Assembly (NCBI GenBank): GCA_004009845.1
Contig: RMBW01000106.1
Location: 10,001 to 74,000, forward strand
Direction of reading: 5' to 3'
Source of the DNA: Davidsoniella eucalypti
Taxonomy: Eukaryota; Ascomycota; Sordariomycetes; Microascales; Ceratocystidaceae
DNA: 64,000 nucleotides
Under the pieces are notes generated by a model. That model ran no database searches. It was not told where the DNA came from and was given only the letters and a program-made list of their open reading frames with translations. Positions within the stretch are counted from its first letter, which is position 1; each line of letters starts with the position of its first letter. This document shows, in pieces, positions 11,287 through 23,548 of this stretch. The translations under genes and the position numbers were made by a program.

Positions 11287-12729
11287 TTAGACGCTGATGG
11301 TCTTAAAGGCGTTGAACTGCTCGCCGGTGGCCAGAAGGGTACCGGGAATCTGCTTATGCCAGTGCACTTCCTTGACATCAGCCAAGAAGTGAACAAATAG
11401 TAGCTGAGGAGGGATGTCCTGTACACCGGCAGTGTCCTTACTCTCCTCATCATCCAGCTCAACAGCCAAATCCCACAGAGTAACAGTCGAATCACCTGCA
11501 GCGACAGCAACAATACTATCGTCGGTAGGGTGCCACTCGATACTAGTAATCTGTTCCTTGTGATAGTCGAAGCTAGCGATAGGCGCCGGCGCATCACCGT
11601 TGGATTTCCAGCTACGCAGATCCCAGACAGCCCAGGCGCCGTCGTCGGCACCGCTGGCTAGTAGGTGGGTAGTGCTGCGCGACCACGAGATCACGTTGAC
11701 GTCGACTTTGCTGACCGTCACGCTTAGTGCAGGCTTTTTGCTCTTGCTGCGGATGTCCCAGATACGTACGGTGCCGTCACTGCTAGCAGAGGCGAACACG
11801 GAGGTTTCCGAGGGACTCCACTGGATGTCTTCGACGGAGGAAGTGTGGCCACGGAAGGGCTTCTCGTGCGTCACGAAACGGCCTGCGTCAGCGGTGCTGG
11901 TCAGATATATGAGGCCGTCGTTGTCACCGGTCAACAGCTTAGGTTCGGTCACTGTAGGACCGCTCCAGTCGACGGCGTAACCCTCGCTTCTGTGTGTGCG
12001 AATGGTGTGTAGGGGCTTGTTCTGGTCGGCGCTGATCATGGTTCCGGGCACATCGAAGGATCTCAGGTGGGGAGAGATGTCGTGGATGTATGCCTCGGCG
12101 CTCTCGGTCATGGTGGCAGCCAAAGTACGGCCTCCGGGAGTCTGGTGTACACGCACACGGTTCGTGGTAGATGGCAGTGGGATGCTCTTGCTCTCCAGGA
12201 TAGCATCGGTGTCTTCGGCATCTTCATCCTCGTTATCGCTGTCATCGAGACGCTCCATCTTGCTGAGACCGGAAAGCTTCATGATCAGCAGCGAGTTATC
12301 GCCAGTCAACGAGCTGTCAGCCTGGGTACCCGCAACCGTGTATAAAGTAGCAGGGTAAACACTACGGGCATCACCAAGCGAATCAGGCACGACGTCAAAC
12401 GATAGGCAGGGCCACGGAGTCGACAGGCTGTGCAACATATCGTATGTGCTCGGATCGGGAGCCAGGATCTGGCCCGGCTCTAGCTTGGTACGGCCAACGA
12501 TGAAGGTGTTCTGGTCAGAAGTCATGGCAGCCTCTTTCTCCTCGGCTTCGCGCTCGGCGTCGGGACGGCCGTCGACGCCGGCTTCCATGATCTCGTCTTC
12601 GCTCTCGAACTCATCTTCGAACTCGTCTTCGAATTCACCCATGTCGTTGTCAACCTCCATGGCCTCGGCCTCGGGCCGGCCGCGGTCCTTTAGAGGCGTA
12701 TCATCGCCGTCGGCATAGCGTTTAGACAT
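11287..12729 (-). CDS. RRB1: Rrb1/GRWD1, WD40 chaperone for ribosomal protein L3
   Basis: Intronless minus-strand gene of 480 aa. Rrb1 binds newly made uL3 (Rpl3) and delivers it to 60S assembly in the nucleus. The N terminus is acidic (EFEDEFEDEFESEDEIMEAG), followed by the family block NTFIVGRTKLEPGQ and TPWPCLSFDVVPDSLG. WD40 repeats fill residues ~225-480, for example VEDIQWSPSETSVFASASSDGTVRIWD cut here to its core SSDGTVRIWD, and DSTVTLWDLA. The end KEVHWHKQIPGTLLATGEQF is typical of the family. Length matches known Rrb1/GRWD1 proteins. A telobox-like AACCCTAA lies about 260 bp upstream. Confidence 0.92.
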   Translation of the reverse strand: MSKRYADGDDTPLKDRGRPEAEAMEVDNDMGEFEDEFEDEFESEDEIMEAGVDGRPDAEREAEEKEAAMTSDQNTFIVGRTKLEPGQILAPDPSTYDMLHSLSTPWPCLSFDVVPDSLGDARSVYPATLYTVAGTQADSSLTGDNSLLIMKLSGLSKMERLDDSDNEDEDAEDTDAILESKSIPLPSTTNRVRVHQTPGGRTLAATMTESAEAYIHDISPHLRSFDVPGTMISADQNKPLHTIRTHRSEGYAVDWSGPTVTEPKLLTGDNDGLIYLTSTADAGRFVTHEKPFRGHTSSVEDIQWSPSETSVFASASSDGTVRIWDIRSKSKKPALSVTVSKVDVNVISWSRSTTHLLASGADDGAWAVWDLRSWKSNGDAPAPIASFDYHKEQITSIEWHPTDDSIVAVAAGDSTVTLWDLAVELDDEESKDTAGVQDIPPQLLFVHFLADVKEVHWHKQIPGTLLATGEQFNAFKTISV

Positions 12730-12990
12730 TGTGTATGTGTTGTGAGGGAGGTAGAGTTGCTGTAGAGTTGCCGAAGATATGCAGTACAGTGCCGTGTGAT
12801 ATCAAGTTAGAGGAAATCCTAGAGTCCACAGCAATGAATTCGTAGTTTGTCTCCCGGTCTTTCTTTGCCTTTCCCTTTGCTGCCGCGAAGCGGGGACGCA
12901 GCCATCTTGTTTTCGTCATAGTTGAAAAAAAAAAAAGTTGCGATAAGATAAGGAGAAGAGCCCCCGCGAGACCGGAGCAGAAGTGCACTT

Positions 12991-12998
12991 AACCCTAA
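12991..12998 (+). promoter_or_regulatory. telobox-like AACCCTAA upstream of RRB1
   Basis: AACCCTAA at 12991 and a related AACCCTAT about 30 bp further on lie in the presumed RRB1 promoter. Tbf1-type factors bind such motifs at ribosomal protein and ribosome biogenesis genes in several ascomycetes. The function here is inferred from position. Confidence 0.35.
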
Positions 12999-13030
12999 GT
13001 CATGAGACTGAGCCCTTCTATAACCCTATA

Positions 13031-15400
13031 TTTTCTTCAACTACGACACAGAGATTGATGAGATTTTGCCGTATTCTTACTAACCGTTCACAAATTCATG
13101 GTTACATTGCCAAGCTCGACGACAAGCCGTCTAATGTCTCCTGCCTATGCTTCCTGGCTTCTTTTAATCTTGGCAAGATCTTCTTACATAATAGCACCAT
13201 ATACATAATGCAAATACAATATAAGTACAAAGGTACTAGCCGATGAAACCCTGAGGCCTTCGTTAACTACAATCCGTCATCCCGATTCTAGCGGGTAAAT
13301 AAACTTTAGTTACCATAAGCTTGTATCTTGCCTCCATTAAAGGCCTTCCTTCTTCTTCTTCCTCTCCAAACACAACGACAGATACATATGTCATGTCTCC
13401 TCTAGTATGCTATCTAAGATTTATCTTCCCATACTCCCTAAAAGGAGCTATATACCTGCCATAGTCGGAGGCTGTTTTCCTACTTTGTTTTGTTAACTCT
13501 GGTCTAACGCTGAAGGGCCTTTTTGGAATACCAACAGAGGCATTTAATAGTATTAGCACACTTGGCGAGTAATCATCCCTAGCATCCCAGCCTTGTTTTC
13601 GATCATGACAAAAAGTCAAACGTTACTACTAACTTGTGAAGAAAATCTTTAATAGCTTCCTACATTGCGCCCATGTGATGGAACTTCTGTCTACCCGACA
13701 TAAAAAAGCCAATACGAAGACCGACCAACACGTTATCACTTGTATATTAGACCGTGGTGTTGACGTGTTAGCGGGCTTGCGAAGCTTTCCCGACACCGCC
13801 AAACTCCCAAGGCTACTACGATTTTGTCTAGTTCACCCTTCTTTTTTTTTGTCGGTAAACCACCACAGGCGAGCGGTCACGGAGTAGTACCCAACTTGAT
13901 ATGGCAACTGGAAAAGCGAGACTCCACGGGGTGAGGTGTAGTAGATCAGTTTCTCGAGTCAAAATGGCTGGTATCTTGAGTAAAGGGACGACAGAGGGTG
14001 ATATTTCAATATTGGTTGGGTCTTCTAGCTTGGTGCGACATCACTATGGCCTCGATGATATTGTGAGCTAGACCGGCCTTGCTATCTAGGCGGTGGATGG
14101 GGCGATGATGGTGGCATCGGCTCTATCTTTGTCAGAGCCGGGATACCCTTCTAGCTTGAGGTGACGCCGCTAAGAGTAGACAAGAGCACGGTTTAGTTAT
14201 TTCGTTCTTTAGAGCTATTTCTAGAAACTATAGAACCAGGCAAACTCTGTTGACCGTCTACGATAATAAATGTATATACCCTTAGCCTAGTCAACCTAAT
14301 CAGTATCAAGTCCTAGTGTCCCAGAAAAAGAGAAGAACATGATAGTTGTATATTGCCGGTATCCTTCTATTTACATTCACTCACGAACTATGCTTGATAG
14401 TAAGAATGGTATGGGTGATTCAGTCAGCCGCTATCGATCTAATCCCGTGTTCTTCGTATTACTTTAACGTGTCAAAGTACATGGGACATTTTCTTCTTCG
14501 TTTTCCTGTCTCTTGACAAAAATGTTTTAAATCATTCTCTATTTTTGAAGGGGGCCTTAACAGGTTAGCCCGCAGTGTGATTGAATGAGAAATTGGCTTT
14601 TTTTATGCGGGAGAAAGAAAAAAAAAAGAAAAGAAAAGCTTGGACTCAAGGCCAGCCTTTACTCATGTCTCGTAAGAAGAGATTAAGATTGAAAATCTAA
14701 CTTTTGCATGATGATGTTAGTCTTCGATTCTCAAACGGCTAGCCGAAGCCCGAAGATAGAATCGATACCGAAATTATGAAAAATAAGGACGGATGACTGA
14801 TGCCGTTTACTTGCTTTTGTGTATAGCTAACTAGCTTTCGACTTCATAACCCTACCTCAACTTGATACTAGCTACAAACTAGTCTAACAGAAAAACATCT
14901 CTAATCCTCATTCTCCGGTACCCCCATGTTGAATCTGAATATTGGGCCTTTTGTCTTTGCCTATTGTTGGCCCGGGCATGGTGTTGTAATGGTCTTTTTT
15001 AGACTTTGTTGTTACTATCTACTGTACCTATTAGAACTACTACTAGCAAACTTTTTGGCTTACAGATGAACGGAGTCACCATATATTGTGTTTCTACTCT
15101 ATTCACAACATGCTATAACTAGGCCCTACTAGGAAAGCGTGCATGGTCCACACGATGACACTGCACGTTGCCGACCTGATCTGGAAAAGCAACATTTGTA
15201 TAGGTATTGGCCCCCCTCGTATGACCGATCAAGTCCCATTTATCGGCCACGTCTATAGTACGCCGGCAATATGGATAGAGAAGAATAAAAGAAAAGAGAA
15301 TGTTGAATAGAGCGCCTACATAAAATCCGAGTGCGCATCGCCGAGGGTCCTGAAGCTACTAAGAGGAGGAGGAACCTTTAAAGACCCAAGATTCCCTCTC
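13031..15400. other. intergenic between RRB1 and the siderophore transporter, no gene seen
   Basis: About 2.4 kb without a convincing ORF on either strand. The segment is AT-rich with several homopolymer tracts. No tRNA-like box A/box B pair was noticed. Confidence 0.5.
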
Positions 15401-15408
15401 CCACATGG

Positions 15409-15565
15409 TTATCTGATCTAATTTTTTATCTTCCATCTTCGCCTTTTGTATTCTTTTGTATCTTATCTGCTTGGCCAGCGTTGTGCTGCTTTTTTTTTTT
15501 TTTTTTTTTGGCTGTATGACAAGATACAAGATCTAATCTCTCGATCTGATCTAATCTTATCTGAT
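15409..15565. promoter_or_regulatory. iron-GATA-type sites upstream of the siderophore transporter
   Basis: TTATCTGAT occurs at 15409-15417 and 15557-15565. Its reverse complement ATCAGATAA fits the ATCWGATAA consensus bound by iron repressors of the Fep1/SreA/Urbs1 family. A partial TTATCTG lies at 15463-15469. The sites are about 250, 200 and 100 bp before the ATG, and a 20-T tract (15490-15509) sits between them. Regulation is inferred from this match and from the transporter's identity. Confidence 0.6.
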
Positions 15566-15661
15566 CAAACAGGAATCAAGCATCTTAGCACCTCAACCAA
15601 CCAAAAGAAAAAAAAAGAAATTAAGCATCTTCACGATTTCTGTTCTGGACTTCTAAACACT

Positions 15662-17627
15662 ATGGGTTTCCCCGATGTTCCTGCGGCCCAGACTGAAATG
15701 CGTCTTTCTGATGAGGAAGAAAGCCATGCTGTTGATGCTACTGCTGTCAAGAAAGATGCCGAGGTCACTTCTGCTGAAGCCTCGATGGAAGGCGAGCCTG
15801 AGGGTGAGCCGCAGTACGGTGTTGAGAAGATGACTGCTATGACTTCTCACTGGTCCTACAAGTCTATGATCGCGTTGTACATCTGGTATGTTTCCCACTA
15901 ATACTCAACTCGAAGCCAATGGTACCTTTATCTAACCATTAGTTTCCACATGTAGCATCTACATTACATCGTACACCCACTCCATGCAGCAGCAGATGAA
16001 CAGCAATCTGTCTCCCTATGTCACATCCTCATTCAGCCGTCACGGACTCACCTCGACCGCCGGTATCGTCGCCCGTCTAGCCAGTGGTGTGACTCAGATT
16101 CCCCTAGCCCGAGTCATCAACATCTGGGGCCGTATGGAAGGCTATATCCTAGCCCACTTCCTATGCGCTCTCGGACTCGTCCTCCTCGCCGTCTCTCACG
16201 ATGTGCAGACCTACGCCGCCGCTCAGGTCTTCTGGGCAGTCGGAAGCGGCTGGATCGGCTATATCCACACCGTTCTGATTTCCGATACTACGTCTCTGCG
16301 TAACCGTATGATTATCTATGGCATCAACTCGACGGCGTATATCGGTAATGCTTTTGCTGGTCCGGCGGTTGCCAAGCTGTTCCTGGAAACGTCCAACTTC
16401 CGCTGGGCATTCGGTGCTTTTGCTATCATCTTCCCCGCTATCGGTTCAAGTGTTGCCGGCATGTTGTTCCACCATCAGCGCGCTGCCCGCAAGGCTGGCC
16501 TGCTTCGCCCTCGCCCTAAGAGTGAGCGTTCGCTTGTTCAGAACTTGGTTTTCTACTACAAGGAGTTTGATGTGCTTGGCATGTTCCTTTGCGTTGCTGG
16601 ATTCTCGTTGCTGCTTCTTCCTTTCAGCTTGGTTACCTATGCCCCCCACGGTTGGAAGACTGGCTACATTATTGCTCTACCTATTCTCGGTGTGGCCATG
16701 CTGGCTATGTTCGTTGTTTGGGAAAAGTTCGGTGCTTCCACGCCTCTGGTTCCCTTCAAGTTCTTCAAGGATAGAACCGTTCTGGCCTCGGCTGGTGTTG
16801 CCAGTGCCATTATGCTAAGCTTTGGGTATGTTATCGAGTTATCTTGTATGCTGTCTGTTGACGTCCACTAACATCTCTTTTAGCACTTGGGACTCGTACT
16901 TCTCGTCTTACCTGCAGGTTGTCCATCGCCAGACCGTTGCCCAGGCCGGCTACATCATCAACATCTACACCATTGTGTCATGCACATGGGGTCCCTGTGT
17001 CGGATAGTAAGCCATTTCTCGCTACCAGTCTATAATCCCCTCTTAGAAGAGATACTAACCTTCTCCCGTAGCATCATCCGCAAGACCAACCACTACAAGT
17101 ACGTTGCCGTGGCCGCAGTTCCTCTAGCGTGCCTATCCACCGGTCTGCTCATCTACTTCCGCCGGCCCAGCACCTACATCGGCTACATCATCATGTGCCA
17201 GATCCTCAAATCCGTTGCCTCCGGCACCATCATCATCTGCGAGCAACTAGCCGTCATGGCCGCCGTCGCCCACAACGAAATTACCATCATGCTGGCTCTC
17301 ATCGGTCTCTCATCGTCCGTCGGAGGCGCCATCGGCCGTGCTATCTCCGGTGGTATCTGGACTAACGAGCTACCTCAGCTCCTACTCAGGTACCTTCCCG
17401 ATGATGAGAAGGCTAATATGCGCAAGATTTACGGTAGCTTGCCCATCCAGCTATCGTTCGCTTGGGGTAGCGCGACTAGAAACGCCATCGTCATGGCTTA
17501 CGGAAACGTGCAGCGCAAGATGGTTATTGCCGGTGCGGCTTCGATGCCTTTAGCTATGATTTGCGTATTCTTGTGGAAGAACGTCAATGTTGGCAAGATC
17601 AACCAGACCCGTGGCCAAGTCTTCTAG
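15662..17627 (+). CDS. siderophore-iron transporter, MFS (Sit1/ARN family)
   Basis: Four exons, 15662-15885, 15956-16825, 16884-17006 and 17072-17627, join in frame to 590 aa. Introns are 70, 58 and 65 bp. These plasma- or endosomal-membrane proton symporters import ferric siderophores. The ~65-residue acidic N-terminal tail and the transmembrane block starting KSMIALYICIYITSYTHSMQ are typical. Further landmarks are IWGRMEGYI, AQVFWAVGSGWIGYIHTVLISD, the loop with FYYKEFDVLGM, and TWDSYFSSYLQVVHRQTVAQAGYI. The hydropathy pattern fits 12-14 transmembrane helices. The ATG at 15662 follows a CT/A-rich leader and gives the expected N tail. The siderophore substrate cannot be read from sequence. 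Confidence 0.9.
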
Positions 17628-20055
17628 ATACATATACTTCTGGTGCTGCCATGGTTGTAGATGGGGTTGTAATTTAGACAGACAGGGTCTGCGCGTTAGT
17701 GCATCTTAGTTTCTCATTAGCATAAAACAGGCGGCAAATGTCAGCTATCTTTTTTTTTTAAATAAACAAATTCGTTAATACACTTCAATATCACGTTGTT
17801 AAACTGTTTCTAAACTTGACTTTGACGTGTAATTACAAGGGCTATACAATAGGGTCTATCAGGGTTAGCACATGGGCTTGTCGATCTCCACGTTCCAGGG
17901 ATCTTCAAAGGCCATCGTAAATCGCTGCCTATCTGGAAATCTAAAATGGCAACGTGAACAACAACATGCTACAAATAGCGTCTCAGTTGTGATCGATTTT
18001 TGTTTGTTAGGTCCGAGAGGCAAATTAACAAAAAAACCGTTGGATAAGTCGGAAACCCGGTGATTCTCAAACCTTTACTCAGTACAAATAAGTTGAGATG
18101 CAAACACAATCAGAATTGAATCCCTATTTTCGGGAGCCTCGATCTCGATATTTCGCTCAACTTGCCAAAATTCGTCGCAAAAAAAAAAGAACCCCGGGCA
18201 GCAAAAACAAGCCAAAAAAGGACGCCAGATTCTGAGCGAAATAATTCTTTTGTATGAGTCCGTCTTTATGCAATTACTCTTGTCTTTCCTTTTGTATGAG
18301 AGAACAGCTCAAATAGAGTTCATAGCCTTGGTGATATGAGATCATAAAGCCTATGCCTACAGATGTGCAAAGTGTATATGTAGTTGTAGTAACGACTCAC
18401 TGTGCTTGCCATAAACAAATAAAGACCCACAAACCCCCAAAACACTAGGCTGAGTGGATTATAGCTGTACATTGTATAAATATATATGATTACATCATCA
18501 TGTATGTACCTTGCATATATGTATTGCTTACATTTTTATATATCTGTTCATATATGTAGGTACACTGCAATGTTCTAATGTGATACAATGTATGATTACT
18601 GCATATGCATGCTCTTTTGGTACCAGATCGGAGAAACGGACATTTTCTTCATTGTCAGGGACAGATCGGGATATTTTGTTTCTTGTCACTTGACTGACTT
18701 TCTTGACTCACTATTATTTTGCCGTTTCTTCAACTGTTTGTCTCTTTTTTTCTTTTCTTTTTTTCGTTTCAGGGTCCCCGCCAACTCGTGGCCTTTTGGC
18801 ACTATCTTGGGACAAGTTTGGGACTGCAACCCCTGCATCTTTGAGAACCGAGATGAAGCAGTTCGAGTGCAACGGTGCAATTTACAGTGGTCGACAGAGT
18901 TCGGTATACAGAAGAACTCTCTAGAACAGAGGATTACGTAGAGAAATCAAGTAAAGAAGCCACTTTACATGAGAACAAGACCGCTTGGACCGCCTGTCAC
19001 CAATAATACCAAATAATGGCTTGCTCAGGCGAGTGTTTCTTGCTCCTTATGAGTTCCTATGGCTGCCGCTGTTAGGAGGCGAGCAACTAATACTGTATGG
19101 TATGCACAATACTGTTCAAGTGGCTGGTTGACCGTTGAAGGAATCATATAGAAGTTCAAGAGGAAGACGGACTAGAATAACGCTATTTTCATTTACCATA
19201 CAAACACCATACCATGAACCTGGGTTGGAGTACTGGAGATGGCGAGGGAATCTGAATCTGACTGCTTGACTTGCCCAACTGGCTGGCATATGAGCATGTA
19301 TCTGTTATATTGCATGCTGATATATGAGCATATGGGCACGGGCGTGACAAGACTTGAGTCTAGATCCTAGCCTGGCATCGACAGCATGAGAAAAAAAAGG
19401 TCCGTGTTTGTACATGGAAACACTGCTACAAAATAGAGTCAAAGTTAGATGAGGAGAGGGGGCAGACTTTGTTGGCGCTGTTTGCTTTTCTCTTCTCTTG
19501 ATGCGGCTTATAAACAGAAACAATCATGGCGAGAGAAAGAGAGATAAATCTCGTCTTCCCATACTCTCATCAAGCTAGAGTAACATTGGCCCTACTTTGC
19601 AACCAATCTAATAGAATAGAAGAAGATTCCTCGATATACATGTTGGTATCTCTCTCTTATTTCCTAGGACTTAGAAGCTATTGTCTCTTATCTTATTAGT
19701 TTCTCTTCTTCTTTCGTTTTTTTCCCGTCCGTTTGTCAACTGTCACTTACTTTTTGTGATTCTTTCCTTTATTTTAAACTTAGTACCTTGAATTTCTTAT
19801 TTTGTTTGTCCTTTGATATTTATTCCATATTCCTGTCTATAATATATCAGTCGGCAGATATTACAAGTGCTGAAGTTTCTCACTTCGGCAACCAACAACT
19901 CTCTTCTTATTTGGCACGGCTGGGATCTGGATCATCTACAGATACACATTAGGTCCTGTTTGATGCACAGCGATCGAAATCCCAGGTCGGGCAGGCCGCT
20001 ATAACACATTCTCACCATCGCGCTATTCTTGCCTACCTATCGTCACTAGCCAACA
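17628..20055. other. intergenic, no gene seen
   Basis: About 2.4 kb between tandem plus-strand genes. It contains TATATATG-rich DNA (18470-18560) and T/C tracts near 19700-19850 that may be the leader of the next gene. Short ORFs lack any recognisable domain. Confidence 0.5.
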
Positions 20056-21355
20056 ATGGCGCCAAATACACACTCTCGCGCAGGCTCGAATGCCAGTGGG
20101 CCCAACTTCCCATCGCCTTCCTCGCCACCACAAGCTCATATTAACCATGCCCGGCAAGCATCTAACTCTTCGGCCTCACAATCGCAGATGGGCCGGACAA
20201 GCATTGGCGGCCGGGGCACTAGCATAAGAGGCCCTGCTCGTGGCCCTTCGGTCAGAAGTGTTGCTAGCACTACACCTATATCACCGCGTAACGGCGGCAT
20301 GTCATCGACAACCATCAGCTCAAACCGAGCCCCGCCACAGACCTTTTGGGCCGATGATTTTGGCCCGACTCAGTATACCTTCTACCAAGAGGGGAGCCCA
20401 CCGGGTTCTATCCACGGCGAGAGAAGCCCTGCCATGCTTAACCCCGGAGTTTCATCACGATCACCATCAAGACTATCTGGGCTCGGCGCCGCCCTTGGCT
20501 TGGGAGCATCGGCAAAAAAAGTTACTGGCACTGTTGCCTCTCGGACGACCGCGTCGATTTCAGAAAAGCTCCAGGCTTCCGAGGTTCAGCAAAGCAGATG
20601 GTCGGTACCGACGAATCGCTGGTCGATTGGCGAGCTGCCAAAGCGTAGACGGCCTTGGTTTGTTTGGGTTATTGGCGGTGTTATTGCTTTCATCGTGATC
20701 GGAGTTGCACTGGGTGTTGGTTTGGGTATCGGACTGGGTTCGGACAAGGCAAAAAACAAGAACCAAAATTCGTCGTAAGTTGTTGATCTATTGTTTCAGA
20801 CACAGACACAGACACAGCGTTACTTACTGTTATTCTCATAGTTTATCTGCTGATTCAACCGGTACTACTAGTACGGTAGTCATGGCCACGGCCACAGCCA
20901 CAGCCGGACCGTCAGCCACAACCTCTCTACCAGCTTCCGAGAACGCCGCTGTGACTGATTCAATGGACACTGTATCTTCTACCGCCACGCCAACTACCAT
21001 GGAGACTGCCACCACCACCGGCACATATATCTCGGCGGTCGCCACCGCCACTCTGACATGTCCCATCACATCTGGCTCGCTGGTCACCGATACTTCGACA
21101 TCGAGGCAGTTCTTGCAGACTTGTGGTATGGACTGGGGATCCGAAGATGGAGCCCATGATATCACTCACACGACGGTGACAACCTGGGACGACTGCGTTC
21201 TGCAATGTGCCAAGATCGACAACTGCGATGGCGCAGGATGGGGCTTCATCGAGGGCGATCCAGCTTCGGGATGGAGATGCTGGCTGAAGTATAATGTAAC
21301 TGGCACTGGCCACTCGGCACGTAAAGATTGGGCATTTGCTAGATTGGTAGACTAA
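20056..21355 (+). CDS. single-pass membrane protein with Cys-rich PAN/Apple-like C-terminal domain
   Basis: Two exons, 20056-20774 and 20842-21355, give 410 aa. The 67-bp intron begins GTAAGT and ends CATAG. Residues 1-200 are low-complexity and Ser/Pro/Gly-rich. A basic KRRRPW stop signal precedes one membrane helix (WVIGGVIAFIVIGVALGVGL, about residues 203-222). A Ser/Thr-rich stalk follows, likely O-glycosylated. The C-terminal ~95 residues contain six cysteines (TCP, TCGMDWG, DDCVLQCAKIDNCDGAGW, WRCWLKY), resembling fungal PAN/Apple-like extracellular modules. The topology suggests a cytosolic N tail and an outside C domain at the cell surface. No specific function is recognised. Confidence 0.75.
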
Positions 21356-22519
21356 GGGGTTGACGTATCACAGGATAATAGGCTAGGCATATCAGTTAAG
21401 TTAATAGCTGCTGCTGCTGCCTGTGATGATGGATGTGACAGACTTTCACATCAGCACACACACAATCGAACAGAACGAGAACTGATCACCGAACTGGCTG
21501 GACAGGCTCCAGGGATGACTGCGTTAGCGATTCGATTGGCGTGATTGTTGTGAGGTAATTGGATTTCTTATGGGCTGGCCGTTTTGCTTTTGTTTGTTGA
21601 GCTGTGACGTTAACACAGCAAAAGATACCCCCTTTCTTCTCTTCCCCGTTAGCTTAATGTACCATATAATGATAATATCTAGAGACTCCGACCGCAGGGC
21701 TGCCTGCCAATTGATTTAAATTTATGCATGACAAGAAGACATCCGTGCTGATATATCTGTAGAGGAGAAGGTGACTAAGTTGAAGAGGATGTTCCGAGAT
21801 CCGAGCACTAGTATCTCATAATGCTGCGGTATTCGGTCATTAGCGATGACGTCATACATATATACTATACATATGCCTATTACTACCTAGACAGTCACTA
21901 GATCTCTGCTGTAGCGAGCGAATATTTGTCAGCGGCGTGTTCCGAATTCCGGCCTTGGGATTTTGACGAAGGAAGCAAAAACCAATATTTGGATTGGATA
22001 AGCCTGTTGTCTGGAAGCGAAGATGATGGCTGTTGAGGAGGCTGGCGAATTATATGGGCGACGCGAGGGATATTACCATCAAAGACGGCACATTCTAGAT
22101 GACTTTGGAGCCTGATGTGGCCAATGTAGCGTTCGGAGTGCTAATCACAATGTACTCCTCAAATCTTGGGATACAAATGACAAATGAAATAACACGTAGA
22201 TCGATGACGTGCTTTGGTTTAGATTTTATCTAATAACTAAACCTGGCCATTGTTTACTTTACATAGAGAAGCACATATTTAGACATTTAGCTGTACACAC
22301 ATACATACACATTCTTCAAACAGTAACTGCGATGTTTTATAAAGAGAGAAAGACCCCGCTGGCCCCGCTCTCGCTGCCCACTTTCCACTTTCCTCAATTC
22401 AACCTGCTCTCTTAGTATTTTCCATCAACTTTCTTTCCCTCCTACACTCTTCGCCACTACATACCCAACGAACAACCATTCTTTTTTTGTCCTTCCCGAC
22501 CACAACAAATACCTTCGCA
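21356..22519. other. intergenic and thioredoxin promoter
   Basis: No gene is seen. TATAAA at 22338-22343 lies 177-182 bp before the thioredoxin ATG, followed by a C/T-rich leader. A short GCT tandem run lies near 21408. Confidence 0.5.
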
Positions 22520-22864
22520 ATGGCTCTCCGCAACATCTCCACCGTCGCCGACTTCAAGGTCCTGCTTGAGAGCAACACCTACGTCATCGCCGATTTCTGG
22601 GCCAACTGGTGCGCTCCCTGCAAGGCCATCGGCCCTCTCTTCCAGTCTCTGTCTTCGGCCCACACCATTCCCGACAAGATCGCCTTCGCGAAGATCGACA
22701 TCGACGATGTCGGTGATCTTGCCCAGGAGTACGGCGTCAGCTCGATTCCCACTTTCCTCGTCTTCAAGAACGGTCAGCCTGTCAAAGAAGTCAAGGGTGC
22801 TGCACCCGCTAAGCTGAACGAGCTTATCAAGGCTACCATCAATCAGGCCAAGTCCGATCATTAA
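22520..22864 (+). CDS. thioredoxin
   Basis: Intronless 114-aa gene. Thioredoxins reduce protein disulfides and are recycled by NADPH-thioredoxin reductase. The fold is complete: ADFWANWCAPCKAIGP carries the active site with cysteines 31 and 34 (CAPC rather than the common CGPC). KIDIDD and the cis-proline stretch SSIPTFLVFKNGQ follow. No targeting peptide is visible, so it is probably cytosolic. An in-frame upstream ATG-like start 11 codons earlier adds a polar stretch not seen in the family, so the Met at 22520 is preferred. Codon use is strongly biased, as in a highly expressed gene. Confidence 0.95.
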   Translation: MALRNISTVADFKVLLESNTYVIADFWANWCAPCKAIGPLFQSLSSAHTIPDKIAFAKIDIDDVGDLAQEYGVSSIPTFLVFKNGQPVKEVKGAAPAKLNELIKATINQAKSDH

Positions 22865-23548
22865 ATATTCTCTTCTGTCTTCTTTTATCTCTATCGATAT
22901 AACTCTTTTTTTGCTTGGACTTTTTTCTCTTTTTTTTTTCCAACCATGTAAAACTAGTCAAATCTATCCGAGATCGTCGTTTTTAACGCTCATATCAAAC
23001 ACCACGGCTCAATTGTAATCGCGCCTTTCCGTTTGTTTTTGAATCCCTCACAATAGATATACCTACTATGTCTCTTATCACAACCCCTTTGAATAAACGA
23101 CTCATCAATCTTCAGCTAGCGACTCTATATTTGCTGGGCTACCTTTTTTATATGAAGGCTCTTCTATCGCTTTTTGGCAGTCATCGAAACTTTCTTTTAC
23201 AATGACATAGTAATATATATATTGTTTCAGCTGAATAGCCTCTTTTATATGTGATATCATATGTATATACAAATTGGAATCATGTACCTATTAAAATAAA
23301 CAATCCTGACCATAAACAAAGTGATCAAAGCTTAAATTAAATATAAAAAACTATATACAAAGAGAAAGAGAAGTAGTAAGTAGTATAACCAAAACCGCAT
23401 CTGTAGTACTGCTGTTCTTCAAAAAAAAAAAACGGGGGAGAAAACCCTCAATCCATGATTTAAATCAAAGCCCTCGTAAAACGACCCCTCTCTAGATGGA
23501 TACAAATATATCCGGTTTGCCTTCAATAGTCAGTCCCTATATGGTCTA
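22865..23548. other. convergent 3' region, no gene seen
   Basis: AT-rich spacer between the 3' ends of the convergent thioredoxin and WD40 genes. Confidence 0.5.
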
